Shown here: positions 34,989 through 43,989 of the stretch, piece after piece
How positions within the stretch are numbered: the stretch's first letter is position 1
Layout: each line of letters opens with the position of its first letter
Source: Urbifossiella sp046350095
GTDB lineage: Bacteria > Planctomycetota > Planctomycetia > Gemmatales > Gemmataceae
Length of the DNA: 64,000 nt
Assembly (NCBI GenBank): GCA_046350095.1
Contig: JAXMBA010000008.1
Span: 310,001 to 374,000 of the forward strand
Direction of reading: 5' to 3'
Program-made: the position numbers and the translations under genes
Notes under the pieces: generated by a model
What the model saw: only the letters and a program-made list of their open reading frames with translations
What the model was told of the DNA's origin: nothing
Database searches by the model: none

Positions 34989-35020
34989 CGACGCCCACTC
35001 GCCTCGGCAGGTGGGCGTCG
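34989..35020. terminator. bidirectional terminator hairpin
   Basis: Perfect 10-base arms 34989-34998 and 35011-35020 with a 12-base loop lie between the convergent comEC and caspase-like genes. GC-rich and without a T-run, so termination is inferred from location and stem strength. Confidence 0.55.
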
Positions 35021-35028
35021 AGCGGAAG

Positions 35029-37530
35029 TCACTCCTTGGTGGCGGCCATCGGCGGCTCCGGCGGCGTGAGGTCGCCCTTCGAGTTGTACGGCTGCCAGGC
35101 CAGGCCGAGGGCCAGCGCCCGGTCGCGCTTCGCCACGATGGCCCACGGCGTTCCCTTGTACGTGTTGATCATCGCGTCGAAGATTTCGTGCGCCTCCACA
35201 AGGTACTGCTTCTCCTTCTTCACCTTCATCGTCGGGCTGGACACCAGCCTGTACCCGTCGTGCAACTTCGGATCGCGGGCCGGCAGCACCTCGGTCTTGA
35301 TGTTGCCGAGCGCCAGGTTGTACTCGTGCAGGTACGCCAGCCGGGCCTTGGCGTGGGCCACGGCGTAGTCGTAGTGGGCCTGCCACCGCTTCGACTGCTG
35401 GGGCTTTTTCGGCTCGACAGCCTCCAGGAGGAACAGCACCTGCTCGATTCGCGGCGTCGCCACCGCCAGGTAGTCCTGCTCCCGGCCGACCTCCTTCTTG
35501 AGGCGCTCGTCGATCACCCCCGTGAACGAGTCGCGGAGCTTCCCGCGGCCGGCGTCGCCCCACACGTCGCGCATCGTCTCGAAGCCTTCGATGACCGCCA
35601 GCTGGAAGGAGTACTTCTCCTTGTTCCCCGGCATCTTCATCTCACTGACGGAAACGTCGGCCTTGTACGCGGCCAGCGCGTCGGCCGGGAACGGGAATGC
35701 CCCCAACTCGGCGATCGCGTCGTCGCCGGTGATCGGCGGCAACGCGAATTCCGCAACCAGGTCGGCTACGGACGCGCCCTTCGGCGGGGCCGGCATCTCG
35801 AACCGCTTCGCCGGCGCCTCGTCCTTGTTGGCCGCGGTGAGCGCCTGCGGGGCGGAGCCGTAGACCTTCACCGTCTGGGCGAACTTGCCGCCCTTCTCGC
35901 CGGAAGACGCCAGCGCCGCGGCCTCGATCACCTTTTTCGCCAACGTCGCGGCCCAGTCGTCCACCGGGATCGGGTCGTTCTCGCCGAGGTTCTTGCCGCC
36001 GCCCTTCACGAACCGCGTCAGGTCGAGGAAGGCACTCCCGGCGATCTTCTTGTTCAGGTCGAGCGTGTCGAACGACTGGTTGTAGTACTCCAGGGCGTTC
36101 TCGCCGGGCTGGCACGTGAGAATGACCTGCACACCGGCCGGCGCCGGCTCGGTGAGGAGCTTGGCGACCGCCTCGCTCATCGGCTCGCTGCCGGGCCGCA
36201 GCCGGCCGCGTTCCGGGTTGTACCGGCACACGTCCCACACGATCACCTTCTGCGTCGCTTTGCAGGCCTTTACCTTGGCGAACACGTCGGCAACGGGGAT
36301 CAGCGTTTCCACGTCTTCGGGGTCGCCCTCCATCGGCACCAGGAACGCCTCCTCCTTGTCTTCCATCTTCTTGGTGAAGACATGCCCGCCGTAGTACATC
36401 ACGATGCGGTCCTGCGGGCGGCAGGTGTCGAGGAACAGGTCGATGGCCCCGGCCATCACCGGCTTCATCGGCTGCTCCTTGTCGGAGACGACGAACGCCT
36501 GGTTGTTGTCCTTGTCCCGCGGCACCCGCCACTCGTGGGCGAGGCGGTTCGCGGCGTGCAGCGTGAGGTCCGGCCCCTTGCTGCCGTTCACCATCGAAGC
36601 GGTCGTCAGCGGGTTGAGGTAGAGGTAATTGCTGACCTGGATGAAGAGCAACCGCCGCGGCAGGCCGGACGATCCGGTCACCAGCGGCGAGCGGTTCGGG
36701 TTCGACGCGGGGCCACCCTTCGGGCTGCCGCCGGGCTCGTGGTTCGGGTTGTTGCCGGCCTGCTCCTTCAACCGCTTCAGGTACGGCACCCCGACGGCGA
36801 CTCCGACGACGAGGCCGGCCGCCAGCGCCACCGCGACTCCGATCCACGCGGCCTTGCTGCTCCCGCGGCCGCGCTGGTACCCCGCCTTGCCGCGGCTGTG
36901 CGCGGCGGTCGCCTCCGACACGGCCTTGAACTCTTTGCCGGGCTTGAACCCGTTTACCGACTCGGGCACGGGGGCGGGCGGCGGAGGGGGCGCGACGGCG
37001 GCGGGTGCCGGCTGTGGGTACGCGGCCACGGACGGATCGTGGGGCGCTGGCTGAGGGTAGCCGGGGGCTGGGCCGTACCCCGGGGGCACAGGGTATGGGT
37101 ACCCCGGGGGATGGCCGTACCCAGGTGGCATGGGGTACGGATATCCCGGAGGCGGGCCGTACCCAGGTGGCATGGGGTACGGATATCCCGGGGGCGGGCC
37201 GTACCCCGGGGGCATCGGGTAGGGGTATCCCGGCGGCGGGCCGTAAGCGGGGTGGTAAGCAGCGGGGTCGTAGGCCGGCGGGGACGGGGCGACGCCGCCG
37301 ACCTCGGGGTCAAACGGGTTGTACGCAACCGGTCGAGCCGGGCCGAGTTCCGCAAAGGCGTTCTCCGCCGGCTGCTCGACCGGCGCCACCGGAGGGGGCG
37401 TGTCGCCGGCGGACTTCGTGCGCACGACGGCCCCGCACTTCTTGCACTTCACCGACTGCCCCGCCCACTTGGCCGGGATTTTCAGGCCGGTGTTGCAACT
37501 CGGGCAGGTCGCGCGGATCGTCCCGTCCAT
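35029..37530 (-). CDS. membrane-anchored caspase-like (peptidase C14) protein with zinc ribbon and Pro-rich repeats
   Basis: This 833-residue protein has an N-terminal zinc ribbon with Cys9/Cys12 (TCPSCNTG) and Cys29/Cys32 (KCKKCGAVV). A Pro/Tyr/Gly-rich linker follows with nearly five 14-residue repeats (GYGPPPGYPYPMPP), then one transmembrane helix at about residues 223-247. A caspase-like domain follows, in which His383 (IVMYYGGHVF) and Cys435 (VIVWDVCRY) occupy the positions of the catalytic dyad, 52 residues apart. The C-terminal 250 residues look helical and bear no family I recognise. Architecture suggests a cytoplasmic ribbon and linker with the protease domain on the other side of the membrane, or the reverse. 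Proteolytic activity is inferred from the dyad only. The ATG at 37530 starts the ribbon. Confidence 0.75.
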   Translation of the reverse strand: MDGTIRATCPSCNTGLKIPAKWAGQSVKCKKCGAVVRTKSAGDTPPPVAPVEQPAENAFAELGPARPVAYNPFDPEVGGVAPSPPAYDPAAYHPAYGPPPGYPYPMPPGYGPPPGYPYPMPPGYGPPPGYPYPMPPGYGHPPGYPYPVPPGYGPAPGYPQPAPHDPSVAAYPQPAPAAVAPPPPPAPVPESVNGFKPGKEFKAVSEATAAHSRGKAGYQRGRGSSKAAWIGVAVALAAGLVVGVAVGVPYLKRLKEQAGNNPNHEPGGSPKGGPASNPNRSPLVTGSSGLPRRLLFIQVSNYLYLNPLTTASMVNGSKGPDLTLHAANRLAHEWRVPRDKDNNQAFVVSDKEQPMKPVMAGAIDLFLDTCRPQDRIVMYYGGHVFTKKMEDKEEAFLVPMEGDPEDVETLIPVADVFAKVKACKATQKVIVWDVCRYNPERGRLRPGSEPMSEAVAKLLTEPAPAGVQVILTCQPGENALEYYNQSFDTLDLNKKIAGSAFLDLTRFVKGGGKNLGENDPIPVDDWAATLAKKVIEAAALASSGEKGGKFAQTVKVYGSAPQALTAANKDEAPAKRFEMPAPPKGASVADLVAEFALPPITGDDAIAELGAFPFPADALAAYKADVSVSEMKMPGNKEKYSFQLAVIEGFETMRDVWGDAGRGKLRDSFTGVIDERLKKEVGREQDYLAVATPRIEQVLFLLEAVEPKKPQQSKRWQAHYDYAVAHAKARLAYLHEYNLALGNIKTEVLPARDPKLHDGYRLVSSPTMKVKKEKQYLVEAHEIFDAMINTYKGTPWAIVAKRDRALALGLAWQPYNSKGDLTPPEPPMAATKE
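37050..37247 (-). repeat. 42-bp tandem repeat array inside the caspase-like gene
   Basis: Almost five copies of a 42-base unit encode the repeat GYGPPPGYPYPMPP. Central copies are nearly identical in DNA, while the outer ones have drifted (His for Pro, Val for Met, Ala for Pro). The near-identity suggests recent expansion by slippage or unequal crossing-over, and copy number may vary between strains. Confidence 0.85.
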
Positions 37531-37696
37531 CCGTGTGTCCCTCGTTTCCCTCTTCGAGTCGATTCTAGCAGACGAAGTTCCCGAAGCGAAACGCCGCGGC
37601 CGCATTCCCGTTAGAACCCCGACCACCGGCCCGCCGGGTTGCCGACGGCGGGCGCCGTCGGCATCCTGACCCCGTTCCACGCACCGGAGGCCACCC

Positions 37697-38695
37697 GTGC
37701 AAGTTGTGCTCATCGACGGCGACGGGATCGGCCCCGAGGTCACCGCTGCCGCCTGCCGCGTCGTCGCCGCCGCCGGGGTGAAGGTCGATTGGATTCGGGC
37801 TCCCGCCGGGGCCGCCGCCGTGGCCGACTATGGCGACCCGCTCCCCGACGAAACAATGGAGCTCATCCGCCGCTACCGCGTGGCCCTCAAAGGGCCGTGT
37901 ACCACGCCCGTCGGCCGCGGCTTCCGCTCCGTCAACGTCCGGCTACGGCAGGGGCTCGACTTGTTCGCGAGTGTGCGGCCGGTCACGACGTTGGCCGGGG
38001 TGACCACGCCGTACGAGAACGTGGACCTGGTCGTGGTCCGCGAGAACACCGAGGGGCTGTACGCCGGGCTGGAGCACGAGGTGGTCCCGGGCGTGGTGGA
38101 GAGCGTGCGGCTGGTGACGCGGGCGGCGGCGGAGCGGATCGTGCGGTTCGCGTTCGAGCTGGCCCGCGCCCGCGGCCGGCGCGTCGTCACCTTCTGCCAC
38201 AAGGCCGACGTGATGCGGCTTTCGGACGGGCTGTTCCTGGAATGCGCCCGCGCCGTGGCCGACGAGTACCCGTTCGTGCTGTTCGACGAGAAGGCCATCG
38301 ACAACGTCTGCCTGGAACTGGCGGCCGACCCCACGCGGTTCGACGTGCTGGTGATGGAGAACCAGTTCGGCGACCTGATATCGGACCTGTGTGCGGGGCT
38401 GGTGGGCGGGCTGGGCGTGGTGCCGGGGGCGAATTTCGGCGGGAAGTACGCGGTGTTCGAGGCCGTCCACGGCAGCGCGCCCGACATCGCCGGGCAGGGG
38501 CTGGCGAACCCGATCGCGGTGACCCGCAGCGCGGCGATGTTGCTCGACCACGTCGGCCGTCACGACGCCGCCGCGCGGATCGAGCGGGCGGTGAAACTCA
38601 CGCTCGAAGCGGGCGTCGGCCTGACGCCGGACCTCGGCGGTAGCGGCACCACAACCACCATCACCGACGAGCTCGTAAGGCATCTCGCGGGGTGA
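37697..38695 (+). CDS. isocitrate/isopropylmalate dehydrogenase family protein (NAD-isocitrate dehydrogenase-like)
   Basis: This 332-residue beta-decarboxylating dehydrogenase starts VVLIDGDGIGPEVTAAACRV, the family N-terminus. The substrate loop SVNVRLRQGLDLFASVRPV fits isocitrate-type rather than isopropylmalate-type enzymes, in which leucine-specific residues occur. VVVRENTEGLYAGLEHEV, VTFCHKADVMRLSDGLFLE with the catalytic Lys, FEAVHGSAPDIAGQGLANPI and the late Gly-rich tail complete the pattern. The GTG start at 37697 is supported by GGAGG at 37686-37690. Probable role is conversion of isocitrate to 2-oxoglutarate in the citric acid cycle, though homoisocitrate or tartrate relatives cannot be ruled out by sequence reading. 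Confidence 0.88.
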   Translation: MQVVLIDGDGIGPEVTAAACRVVAAAGVKVDWIRAPAGAAAVADYGDPLPDETMELIRRYRVALKGPCTTPVGRGFRSVNVRLRQGLDLFASVRPVTTLAGVTTPYENVDLVVVRENTEGLYAGLEHEVVPGVVESVRLVTRAAAERIVRFAFELARARGRRVVTFCHKADVMRLSDGLFLECARAVADEYPFVLFDEKAIDNVCLELAADPTRFDVLVMENQFGDLISDLCAGLVGGLGVVPGANFGGKYAVFEAVHGSAPDIAGQGLANPIAVTRSAAMLLDHVGRHDAAARIERAVKLTLEAGVGLTPDLGGSGTTTTITDELVRHLAG

Positions 38696-38703
38696 GGGAC
38701 CGG

Positions 38704-41034
38704 CTACTCCGGCCGCGACGCGTACACGGCGATCTGTCGGGCCGTGCGGAACGTCACCGCGATGGATTTCCCGTCCGGCGCGAAGCGCGGGATTGGCACG
38801 TCGTCGCTCCCCTCTCGCGGCGGTGACACGCGGCCGACCTTCTTCCCGGTCTCCACTTCCGTCACGTCGACGTGCCACCGGATGCCGTCGCGCAAATCCT
38901 GAACGGGCAGCGCCACCAGAGCCCCGTCCGGCGACAGCGAGGCCACCGCCGGCTGCCACCCCGTCGTGTTCAGCGGCCGGACCACCGCCCCCGTGCGGCC
39001 GTCCACGATGTTCGTTTCCAGCGAGGTGTTGAGCTTCCCGTAGAACACGACCCGCCCGCCGTCGGCCGACACCGACGCCACGCGGTTGGTCGGTTGCGGC
39101 CCCTTACCGCCCCACTCGGTGTCCTTTTCGCCGGACGGCAGCTTGTACCACACCGCCTTGCCCGTGCCGTTCGCGACGAACACCCTCAGCTCGTCCGGTG
39201 TGAACGAGATGTGCCCCGACCCCGACGACGCCAGCCAGTTCCCCTCGATCACGTCCTTGCCAGTGGTCGTGTCCATGACGCGGAACTGTCCCGCCGTTCC
39301 ACCCATCGGCGACTGCCGGCCGTGCGCCGTGTAGCGGCCTGTGGGGGAGACTGCCTTGTACGAGGCATAGGTCTGCTTCCCGGGGATGGGCAACTGCGGG
39401 AACACGAGATCGGTCGCGGGTGCCCCGGTCCGGGCCATCCACACCTTCACGTTCCCGTCCTTACCGGACGACGCCACGCGGTCGGCGAACGGGGCCACCC
39501 AGCCGAGCGACTCGCTCCCCGGGTGCTCGGCGTACCCGGGTAGCGGGGTGCCGTCGGCGGCGTCGTAGGCCAGGATCAGGCCCGTGGTGCCGCCGTGTTG
39601 GAGGAGGATCGCGCCGTCGCGAGTGAACGTCGGAGCGAATTCGGGCTTCAGTGCGAGCTGCCCCACGTCCGCCGGGGCCGTCCACCGCGCCTTGAGCGCC
39701 GGTGGCGGAGCGGGCCGCGGAGTGGTCGTGATCGGCGGCGGCGGCATCGGGAACTGGCCGGCTTGCGGGAACGGGCCGGCCGGCGGGAACGGGCCGGCGA
39801 AGGCATTCGGCGGCAGCGCGTCGGGCACCGGGCTAAGCGGTGGCGGCAGCGGGCTGGTCGCGGACGGGGGGTCGCCCTTGAGCGTGAACACGGACAGTTC
39901 GCCGTCGGCCGGGTCGCGGACGGCCACGGCCCTTCCATCGGCGCGCACCGCGACGGTCCCACCGTCGGCAACCACCTTCTCGCGGCACAGCTCGGTGCCG
40001 CTACGGGTGTCGGTCACGATCACGGTTCCGTCCCTCAACTCGATCAACCGGCGGCCGTCCGCGCTGACGTGCGACGGCCCGGAAGCCTGGTCGAAGCTGA
40101 GGCGGCGGAGCACCTGGCCGGTCTTGCCGTCGAGAACGTACCGGCCGCGGTCCAGGCCGGCCGGCGCTCCGGCGTACAGGATCACCCCGCCGTCCGCGGA
40201 CATCGACAGCAGCGGCGCCGGCACCCGGGCGTCGGGATACTGCCAGCCCCCGTCGAGGGCCCCGCCGGGCACCTTCAGCCACCGGCACCGCCCCGTCGGC
40301 TCGGCGACGAACAGCCGGGTACCGTCGGCCGTGAACTTCGCGCTCCCAGGTTCCCAAAAGCCGGACCCGATCGACTGAGCGGAGGCGGTGTCGAACAGGC
40401 GAAACATGCTGTTTCCCTGCGGCCCGCCGGACGGGTTTCTCGACCCGACGAAGGCGTGTCTGCCGTCGGGGCTGAGGGCGTACTTCGTGGTGCTGCGTGG
40501 CACCGGCGGCGGGAGCATCTGCCGCGGCAGGAGTTCGCCCGCCTGCGTCCCGGTGACATGGAACACGACCGGGAACGGGTGCGTCGGCGTGGTCACCATC
40601 ACGCGCTCGGTGCCGATCGGGAGCAACTCGCCGCCGACCGGCGGCACGCCGGTACCGGCAATACGGGCCGTCTGCGTGCCGGTGTTGGCGTCGAACACGC
40701 GCACCCCGCCGACGTCCTGGGCGAACAGCCGCTTGCCGTCGTCGGAAAGGAACAGGAACGCTTCCTTGACCGGGGGGCTTCCGGGCGTCGTCCAGAGCTT
40801 CTCGAATGTGATCGGCTTGGTCGTAGCCGGCTCGGGCTGCGGGACGGGCTCCGGCGTCGGCGGGGGCGGCTGCTCGGGCGCGTTGTCGGCGTCCTGCGGG
40901 GCCGGCTGGAAGGCGAAAAACACCAGCGCTCCCACGCCGCCGCCGCAAACTAGCATCGCGCTGCCGAGCACGGCGAGGAGGATGAACACTTGAACGCCGG
41001 CGGACGGCCGTCGGGATGGGGTCGGACGCGGCAT
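38704..41034 (-). CDS. membrane-anchored beta-propeller (WD40-like) protein
   Basis: This 776-residue protein has a basic N-terminus (MPRPTPSRRPSAG) and one transmembrane helix (VFILLAVLGSAMLVCGGGVG) followed by a Pro-rich spacer. Two sets of WD40-like or YVTN-like blades follow, separated by a second Pro-rich linker near residues 400-460. Blade motifs include FLSDDGKRLFAQDVGGVRVF, YALSPDGRHAFVGS, HVSADGRRLIEL, VSPTGRYTAHGRQSPM and RFAPDGKSIAVTF. The ATG at 41034 is chosen because it opens the anchor. No enzymatic residues are visible; propellers of this kind usually act as binding scaffolds. It converges on the isocitrate dehydrogenase-like gene with a gap of eight bases. Confidence 0.78.
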   Translation of the reverse strand: MPRPTPSRRPSAGVQVFILLAVLGSAMLVCGGGVGALVFFAFQPAPQDADNAPEQPPPPTPEPVPQPEPATTKPITFEKLWTTPGSPPVKEAFLFLSDDGKRLFAQDVGGVRVFDANTGTQTARIAGTGVPPVGGELLPIGTERVMVTTPTHPFPVVFHVTGTQAGELLPRQMLPPPVPRSTTKYALSPDGRHAFVGSRNPSGGPQGNSMFRLFDTASAQSIGSGFWEPGSAKFTADGTRLFVAEPTGRCRWLKVPGGALDGGWQYPDARVPAPLLSMSADGGVILYAGAPAGLDRGRYVLDGKTGQVLRRLSFDQASGPSHVSADGRRLIELRDGTVIVTDTRSGTELCREKVVADGGTVAVRADGRAVAVRDPADGELSVFTLKGDPPSATSPLPPPLSPVPDALPPNAFAGPFPPAGPFPQAGQFPMPPPPITTTPRPAPPPALKARWTAPADVGQLALKPEFAPTFTRDGAILLQHGGTTGLILAYDAADGTPLPGYAEHPGSESLGWVAPFADRVASSGKDGNVKVWMARTGAPATDLVFPQLPIPGKQTYASYKAVSPTGRYTAHGRQSPMGGTAGQFRVMDTTTGKDVIEGNWLASSGSGHISFTPDELRVFVANGTGKAVWYKLPSGEKDTEWGGKGPQPTNRVASVSADGGRVVFYGKLNTSLETNIVDGRTGAVVRPLNTTGWQPAVASLSPDGALVALPVQDLRDGIRWHVDVTEVETGKKVGRVSPPREGSDDVPIPRFAPDGKSIAVTFRTARQIAVYASRPE

Positions 41035-41128
41035 GGCGGCGGCTCCGGTGGCTGCGTCCGTGATACCACACCGCGGGCCGCACCGGAAGCGCCCCGCGTA
41101 GGATGATCCCGCCCCCCGGAGCCGCGCG

Positions 41129-42568
41129 ATGCCCGACGCCCTGCCGTTCGACCTGGTCGTGATCGGCGCCGGCCCCGGCGGCGTGGCCGCGGCCGAGACC
41201 GCCGCGCTGCTCGGGCGCAAGGTTGCGATCGTCGAGGCGACGCCGCTCGTCGGCGGGGCCGCGGTCAACACCGGCACCATCCCCAGCAAGACGCTCCGGG
41301 AGACGGCCCTGGCGCTCAGCGGCGTCCGCAGCCGGGCGCTTCACGGCGTCGACCTTTCCCTCCGCCGCGGGCTCACGGTTAACGACTTGCTCCGTCACGA
41401 GCGCGCGGTCAAGGCCACCGAGGCGACGCAGATGCGTGCCCGCCTCGACGCCTACGGCGTTACCGTCGTCCACGGCACCGGAGGTTTCCACGACGCGTAC
41501 ACCGTTCGCGTCGTCCGGCCGACCCCGCCCGGCGGCGAGGTGTATCTCCGCGGCGAGAAGGTGCTGGTGGCGACCGGTTCCACGCCGGCCCGGCCGGGGC
41601 TGTTCCCGTTCCACTCGAACCGCGTCCACGACTCGGACGAACTGCTGTACATCTCGGCGCTGCCGCGGTCGCTGGCCGTCATCGGCGCCGGCGTGATCGG
41701 CAGCGAGTACGCCTGTATGTTCGCCGCCCTCGGCACCCGCGTCCACCTCGTCGACGGCCGCGACAAGCTGTTACCGTTCCTCGACCCCGACCTGTCGGCG
41801 GCGCTACAAGGGGCGATGACCGCCGCCGGCATCCGCTTCTGGTGGAACGAGAAGGTGGCGAAGTGCGACACGCCGCGGATCGGCGAGACGACGCTCACGC
41901 TGACCAGCGGGGCCGAGTTGCAGGTGGACCAGGTGCTGGTGTGCGCCGGCCGCTCGGCTCGCACGGCCGAGCTGAACCCGGCCGCGGCGGGCTTCCAAGT
42001 GACGCCGAAGGGGCTGATTGCGGTTGACGAGCACTTCCGCACCACGGTGCCTCACGTCTACGCGGTCGGCGACGTGATCGGCTTCCCGGCGCTGGCGAGC
42101 ACGAGCGCCGAGCAGGGGCGGGTGGCGGCGTGCCACATGTTCGGGTCGGACGAGAAGGACGCGGTGGCGAAGTTCCTCCCGGCCGGGATTTACACGATCC
42201 CGGAGGTGAGCGCCGCCGGGTTGACGGAGCCGGAGGCGGTGGCGGCCGGGCACGCGGTGGTGGTCGGCCGGGCGGACTACGCCCAGAACCCGCGCGGCAA
42301 AATCATCGGCGACCGCATCGGCTTCCTGAAGCTCGTGTTCGACGCGGCGGACATGAAGCTGTTGGGCGTCCACGTGATCGGCGAGCAGGCGAGCGAGCTG
42401 GTGCACATCGGGCTGCTGGCACTGATGGCCGGCGGCGGGGCGAAGCTGTTTCTGGACACGTGCTTCAACTACCCGACGCTCGGCGACCTGTACAAGCTGG
42501 CCACGCACGACGCACTCCTCCGGCGCGCCAGGCACACGGGCCGCGTCCCGCGTGCCGTGGTGAGTTAG
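41129..42568 (+). CDS. sthA: soluble pyridine nucleotide transhydrogenase
   Basis: SthA moves hydride between NADPH and NAD using FAD, balancing the two pools in the cytoplasm. The 479-residue protein shows the FAD loop VIGAGPGGVAAAETAALLGR, then GGAAVNTGTIPSKTLRETAL. The position of the redox disulfide of dihydrolipoamide dehydrogenases holds no cysteines here, as expected of SthA rather than a disulfide reductase. The second Gly-rich loop VIGAGVIGSEYACMFAALG binds the nicotinamide cofactor, and VYAVGDVIGFPALASTSAEQ closes the FAD site. Its position near no central-metabolism operon gives little more. A TAGGAT box at 41099-41104 may be its -10. Confidence 0.9.
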   Translation: MPDALPFDLVVIGAGPGGVAAAETAALLGRKVAIVEATPLVGGAAVNTGTIPSKTLRETALALSGVRSRALHGVDLSLRRGLTVNDLLRHERAVKATEATQMRARLDAYGVTVVHGTGGFHDAYTVRVVRPTPPGGEVYLRGEKVLVATGSTPARPGLFPFHSNRVHDSDELLYISALPRSLAVIGAGVIGSEYACMFAALGTRVHLVDGRDKLLPFLDPDLSAALQGAMTAAGIRFWWNEKVAKCDTPRIGETTLTLTSGAELQVDQVLVCAGRSARTAELNPAAAGFQVTPKGLIAVDEHFRTTVPHVYAVGDVIGFPALASTSAEQGRVAACHMFGSDEKDAVAKFLPAGIYTIPEVSAAGLTEPEAVAAGHAVVVGRADYAQNPRGKIIGDRIGFLKLVFDAADMKLLGVHVIGEQASELVHIGLLALMAGGGAKLFLDTCFNYPTLGDLYKLATHDALLRRARHTGRVPRAVVS

Positions 42569-42580
42569 GGCAGCGAACGG

Positions 42581-43882
42581 TTACCCTTTAACGGCGTAGC
42601 AGAACAGCAGTTCCTGGTCGCGGAGGTACAGCCGGCCGTTCGCCACCACCGGGTGCGTCCACAGCATCCCCTGCGGCTTCCGCAGCTTCGACGCCGCCGG
42701 CAGTGCCAGCCGGCCGGACTCCTTCCAGCCGTCGGTCGAGGCGTCGAGCAGCACCACGGCCCCGCCCTTCTCGGCGGCACAGTACAGCTTGCCGTCGGCG
42801 GCCGAGATCACCCCGCGGCCCAGTGCCTTCCCCTCGGCCCACAACACTTTGCCCGTCTTGAACTCGGCGCACACCCAGCCGCCCTGCTCGGAGTGGCCGT
42901 ATAGGTGGTCGCCGACCAGTACCAGCCCGCCGTCGCGGTTCTGAATTTCCTTCGAGGCGTATAGCTTCGTCGCGTTCAGCTTGCGATCGGCTCCTGGGGC
43001 GACCCGCACGGCCTCGATCCCCTCGCCGAAGCCGACGCTCACCGCGACGATGCCGTCGCTCACGACCGGCGTCGAAATCACGACGTCGTCGAACGGCGTG
43101 GCGCGGTCGTAGCGCCACAGCAGCTCGCCCTTCAGGCCGACGCCGACGAGCCCCTTGTTCGTCGCGCTCACGTACTGCTGGCGGCCGCCGATCTTTGCCG
43201 CCACCGGCGACGAGTACGGCGCCTGCTCCGGCACGTCGGCGCTGCGCCACAGCGGCTTACCGGTAGTCTTGTCGAGCCCGGCGAACAGGCCGCGCTTGCC
43301 GCCGACCACGCAGACGAGCGTGTCGCCGTCCATGAGTGGGGCGGCGCTGTTCCCCCAGCCAAGCGGCGACGGCTGCGTCAAGCCGCCGCCGATCGGGTTC
43401 ACCTCGCCGCCGAAGTCCCTGGCGAAGTTCGCCCGCCAGAGTTCCTTGCCGGTGTTGGATTCGACGCACAGCAGATCACCGAAACCGCCGAGGGCGTACA
43501 CGCGGTCGCCGTCCACAGTGGGGGTGACGTTCGGGCCGGCGTTCCAACTGTTCCCCTGCCACGTGAACAGCGGGCCGATCTTCGCCGACCACAGTACTGC
43601 CGGCGGCGTCTTCGTCAGGTCGAGGGCGTAGACGAACTCGTCGCCGCCCTTGCCGCCGCAGGTGTAGAGGCGGTCGCCGACCACCGCCGGGCCGGCGTAG
43701 CCGACCCCGCCCTCGCCGAACGTCCACAGCAGCTTCGGGCCGCCGGCCGGCCATGCCTTCAGCAGTCCAGTGTCGGCGGAGTTGCCGTCGCGCCCCGGCC
43801 CGCGGAACTGCGGCCAGTCGCCCGCGAGGGCGAGTGTGGGTGCGAGTGCGAGTGCGAGCAGGAGCGCGGCGAGGCGGGGCAT
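42581..43882 (-). CDS. secreted PQQ-like beta-propeller protein (paralogue)
   Basis: This 433-residue exported protein has a signal peptide (MPRLAALLLALALAPTLALA) followed by GDWPQFRGPGRDGNSADTGL, the same start as the gene at 13263. Propeller blades include LLCVESNTGKELWRANFARD, LFAGLDKTTGKPLWRSADVP and AEFKTGKVLWAEGKALGRGV. The final THPVVANGRLYLRDQELLFC also mirrors the paralogue. Thus the genome carries at least two family members about 28 kb apart. True PQQ-dehydrogenase metal and catalytic residues were not identified, so binding or scaffold function is inferred. It converges on sthA with 12 bases between stops. Confidence 0.85.
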   Translation of the reverse strand: MPRLAALLLALALAPTLALAGDWPQFRGPGRDGNSADTGLLKAWPAGGPKLLWTFGEGGVGYAGPAVVGDRLYTCGGKGGDEFVYALDLTKTPPAVLWSAKIGPLFTWQGNSWNAGPNVTPTVDGDRVYALGGFGDLLCVESNTGKELWRANFARDFGGEVNPIGGGLTQPSPLGWGNSAAPLMDGDTLVCVVGGKRGLFAGLDKTTGKPLWRSADVPEQAPYSSPVAAKIGGRQQYVSATNKGLVGVGLKGELLWRYDRATPFDDVVISTPVVSDGIVAVSVGFGEGIEAVRVAPGADRKLNATKLYASKEIQNRDGGLVLVGDHLYGHSEQGGWVCAEFKTGKVLWAEGKALGRGVISAADGKLYCAAEKGGAVVLLDASTDGWKESGRLALPAASKLRKPQGMLWTHPVVANGRLYLRDQELLFCYAVKG

Positions 43883-43975
43883 GACGACTCTCCCGAGAGG
43901 TGGGGTGATCGTACCCCGTGGGTTCGCGCCACGCCAGCAGCAACGACTGTGATGGCACCGGCCCCGGCCGGCGGG

Positions 43976-43981
43976 TAAGAT
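43976..43981 (+). promoter_or_regulatory. TAAGAT -10 box at the dnaX start
   Basis: TAAGAT ends eight bases before the dnaX ATG at 43990. A transcript from it would begin about at the start codon, so a leaderless or very short-leader dnaX mRNA is inferred. No good -35 is present. Confidence 0.4.
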
Positions 43982-43989
43982 GCCGTGAC

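Noticed and set aside
37050..37247. regularly spaced repeats resembling a CRISPR array
   Set aside because: The 42-base units are contiguous with no unique spacers and lie in frame within a coding region as a Pro/Tyr/Gly repeat.
34786..37614. 942-codon plus-strand frame
   Set aside because: It is antisense to the caspase-like gene, whose zinc ribbon, repeats and transmembrane helix are clear on the minus strand.
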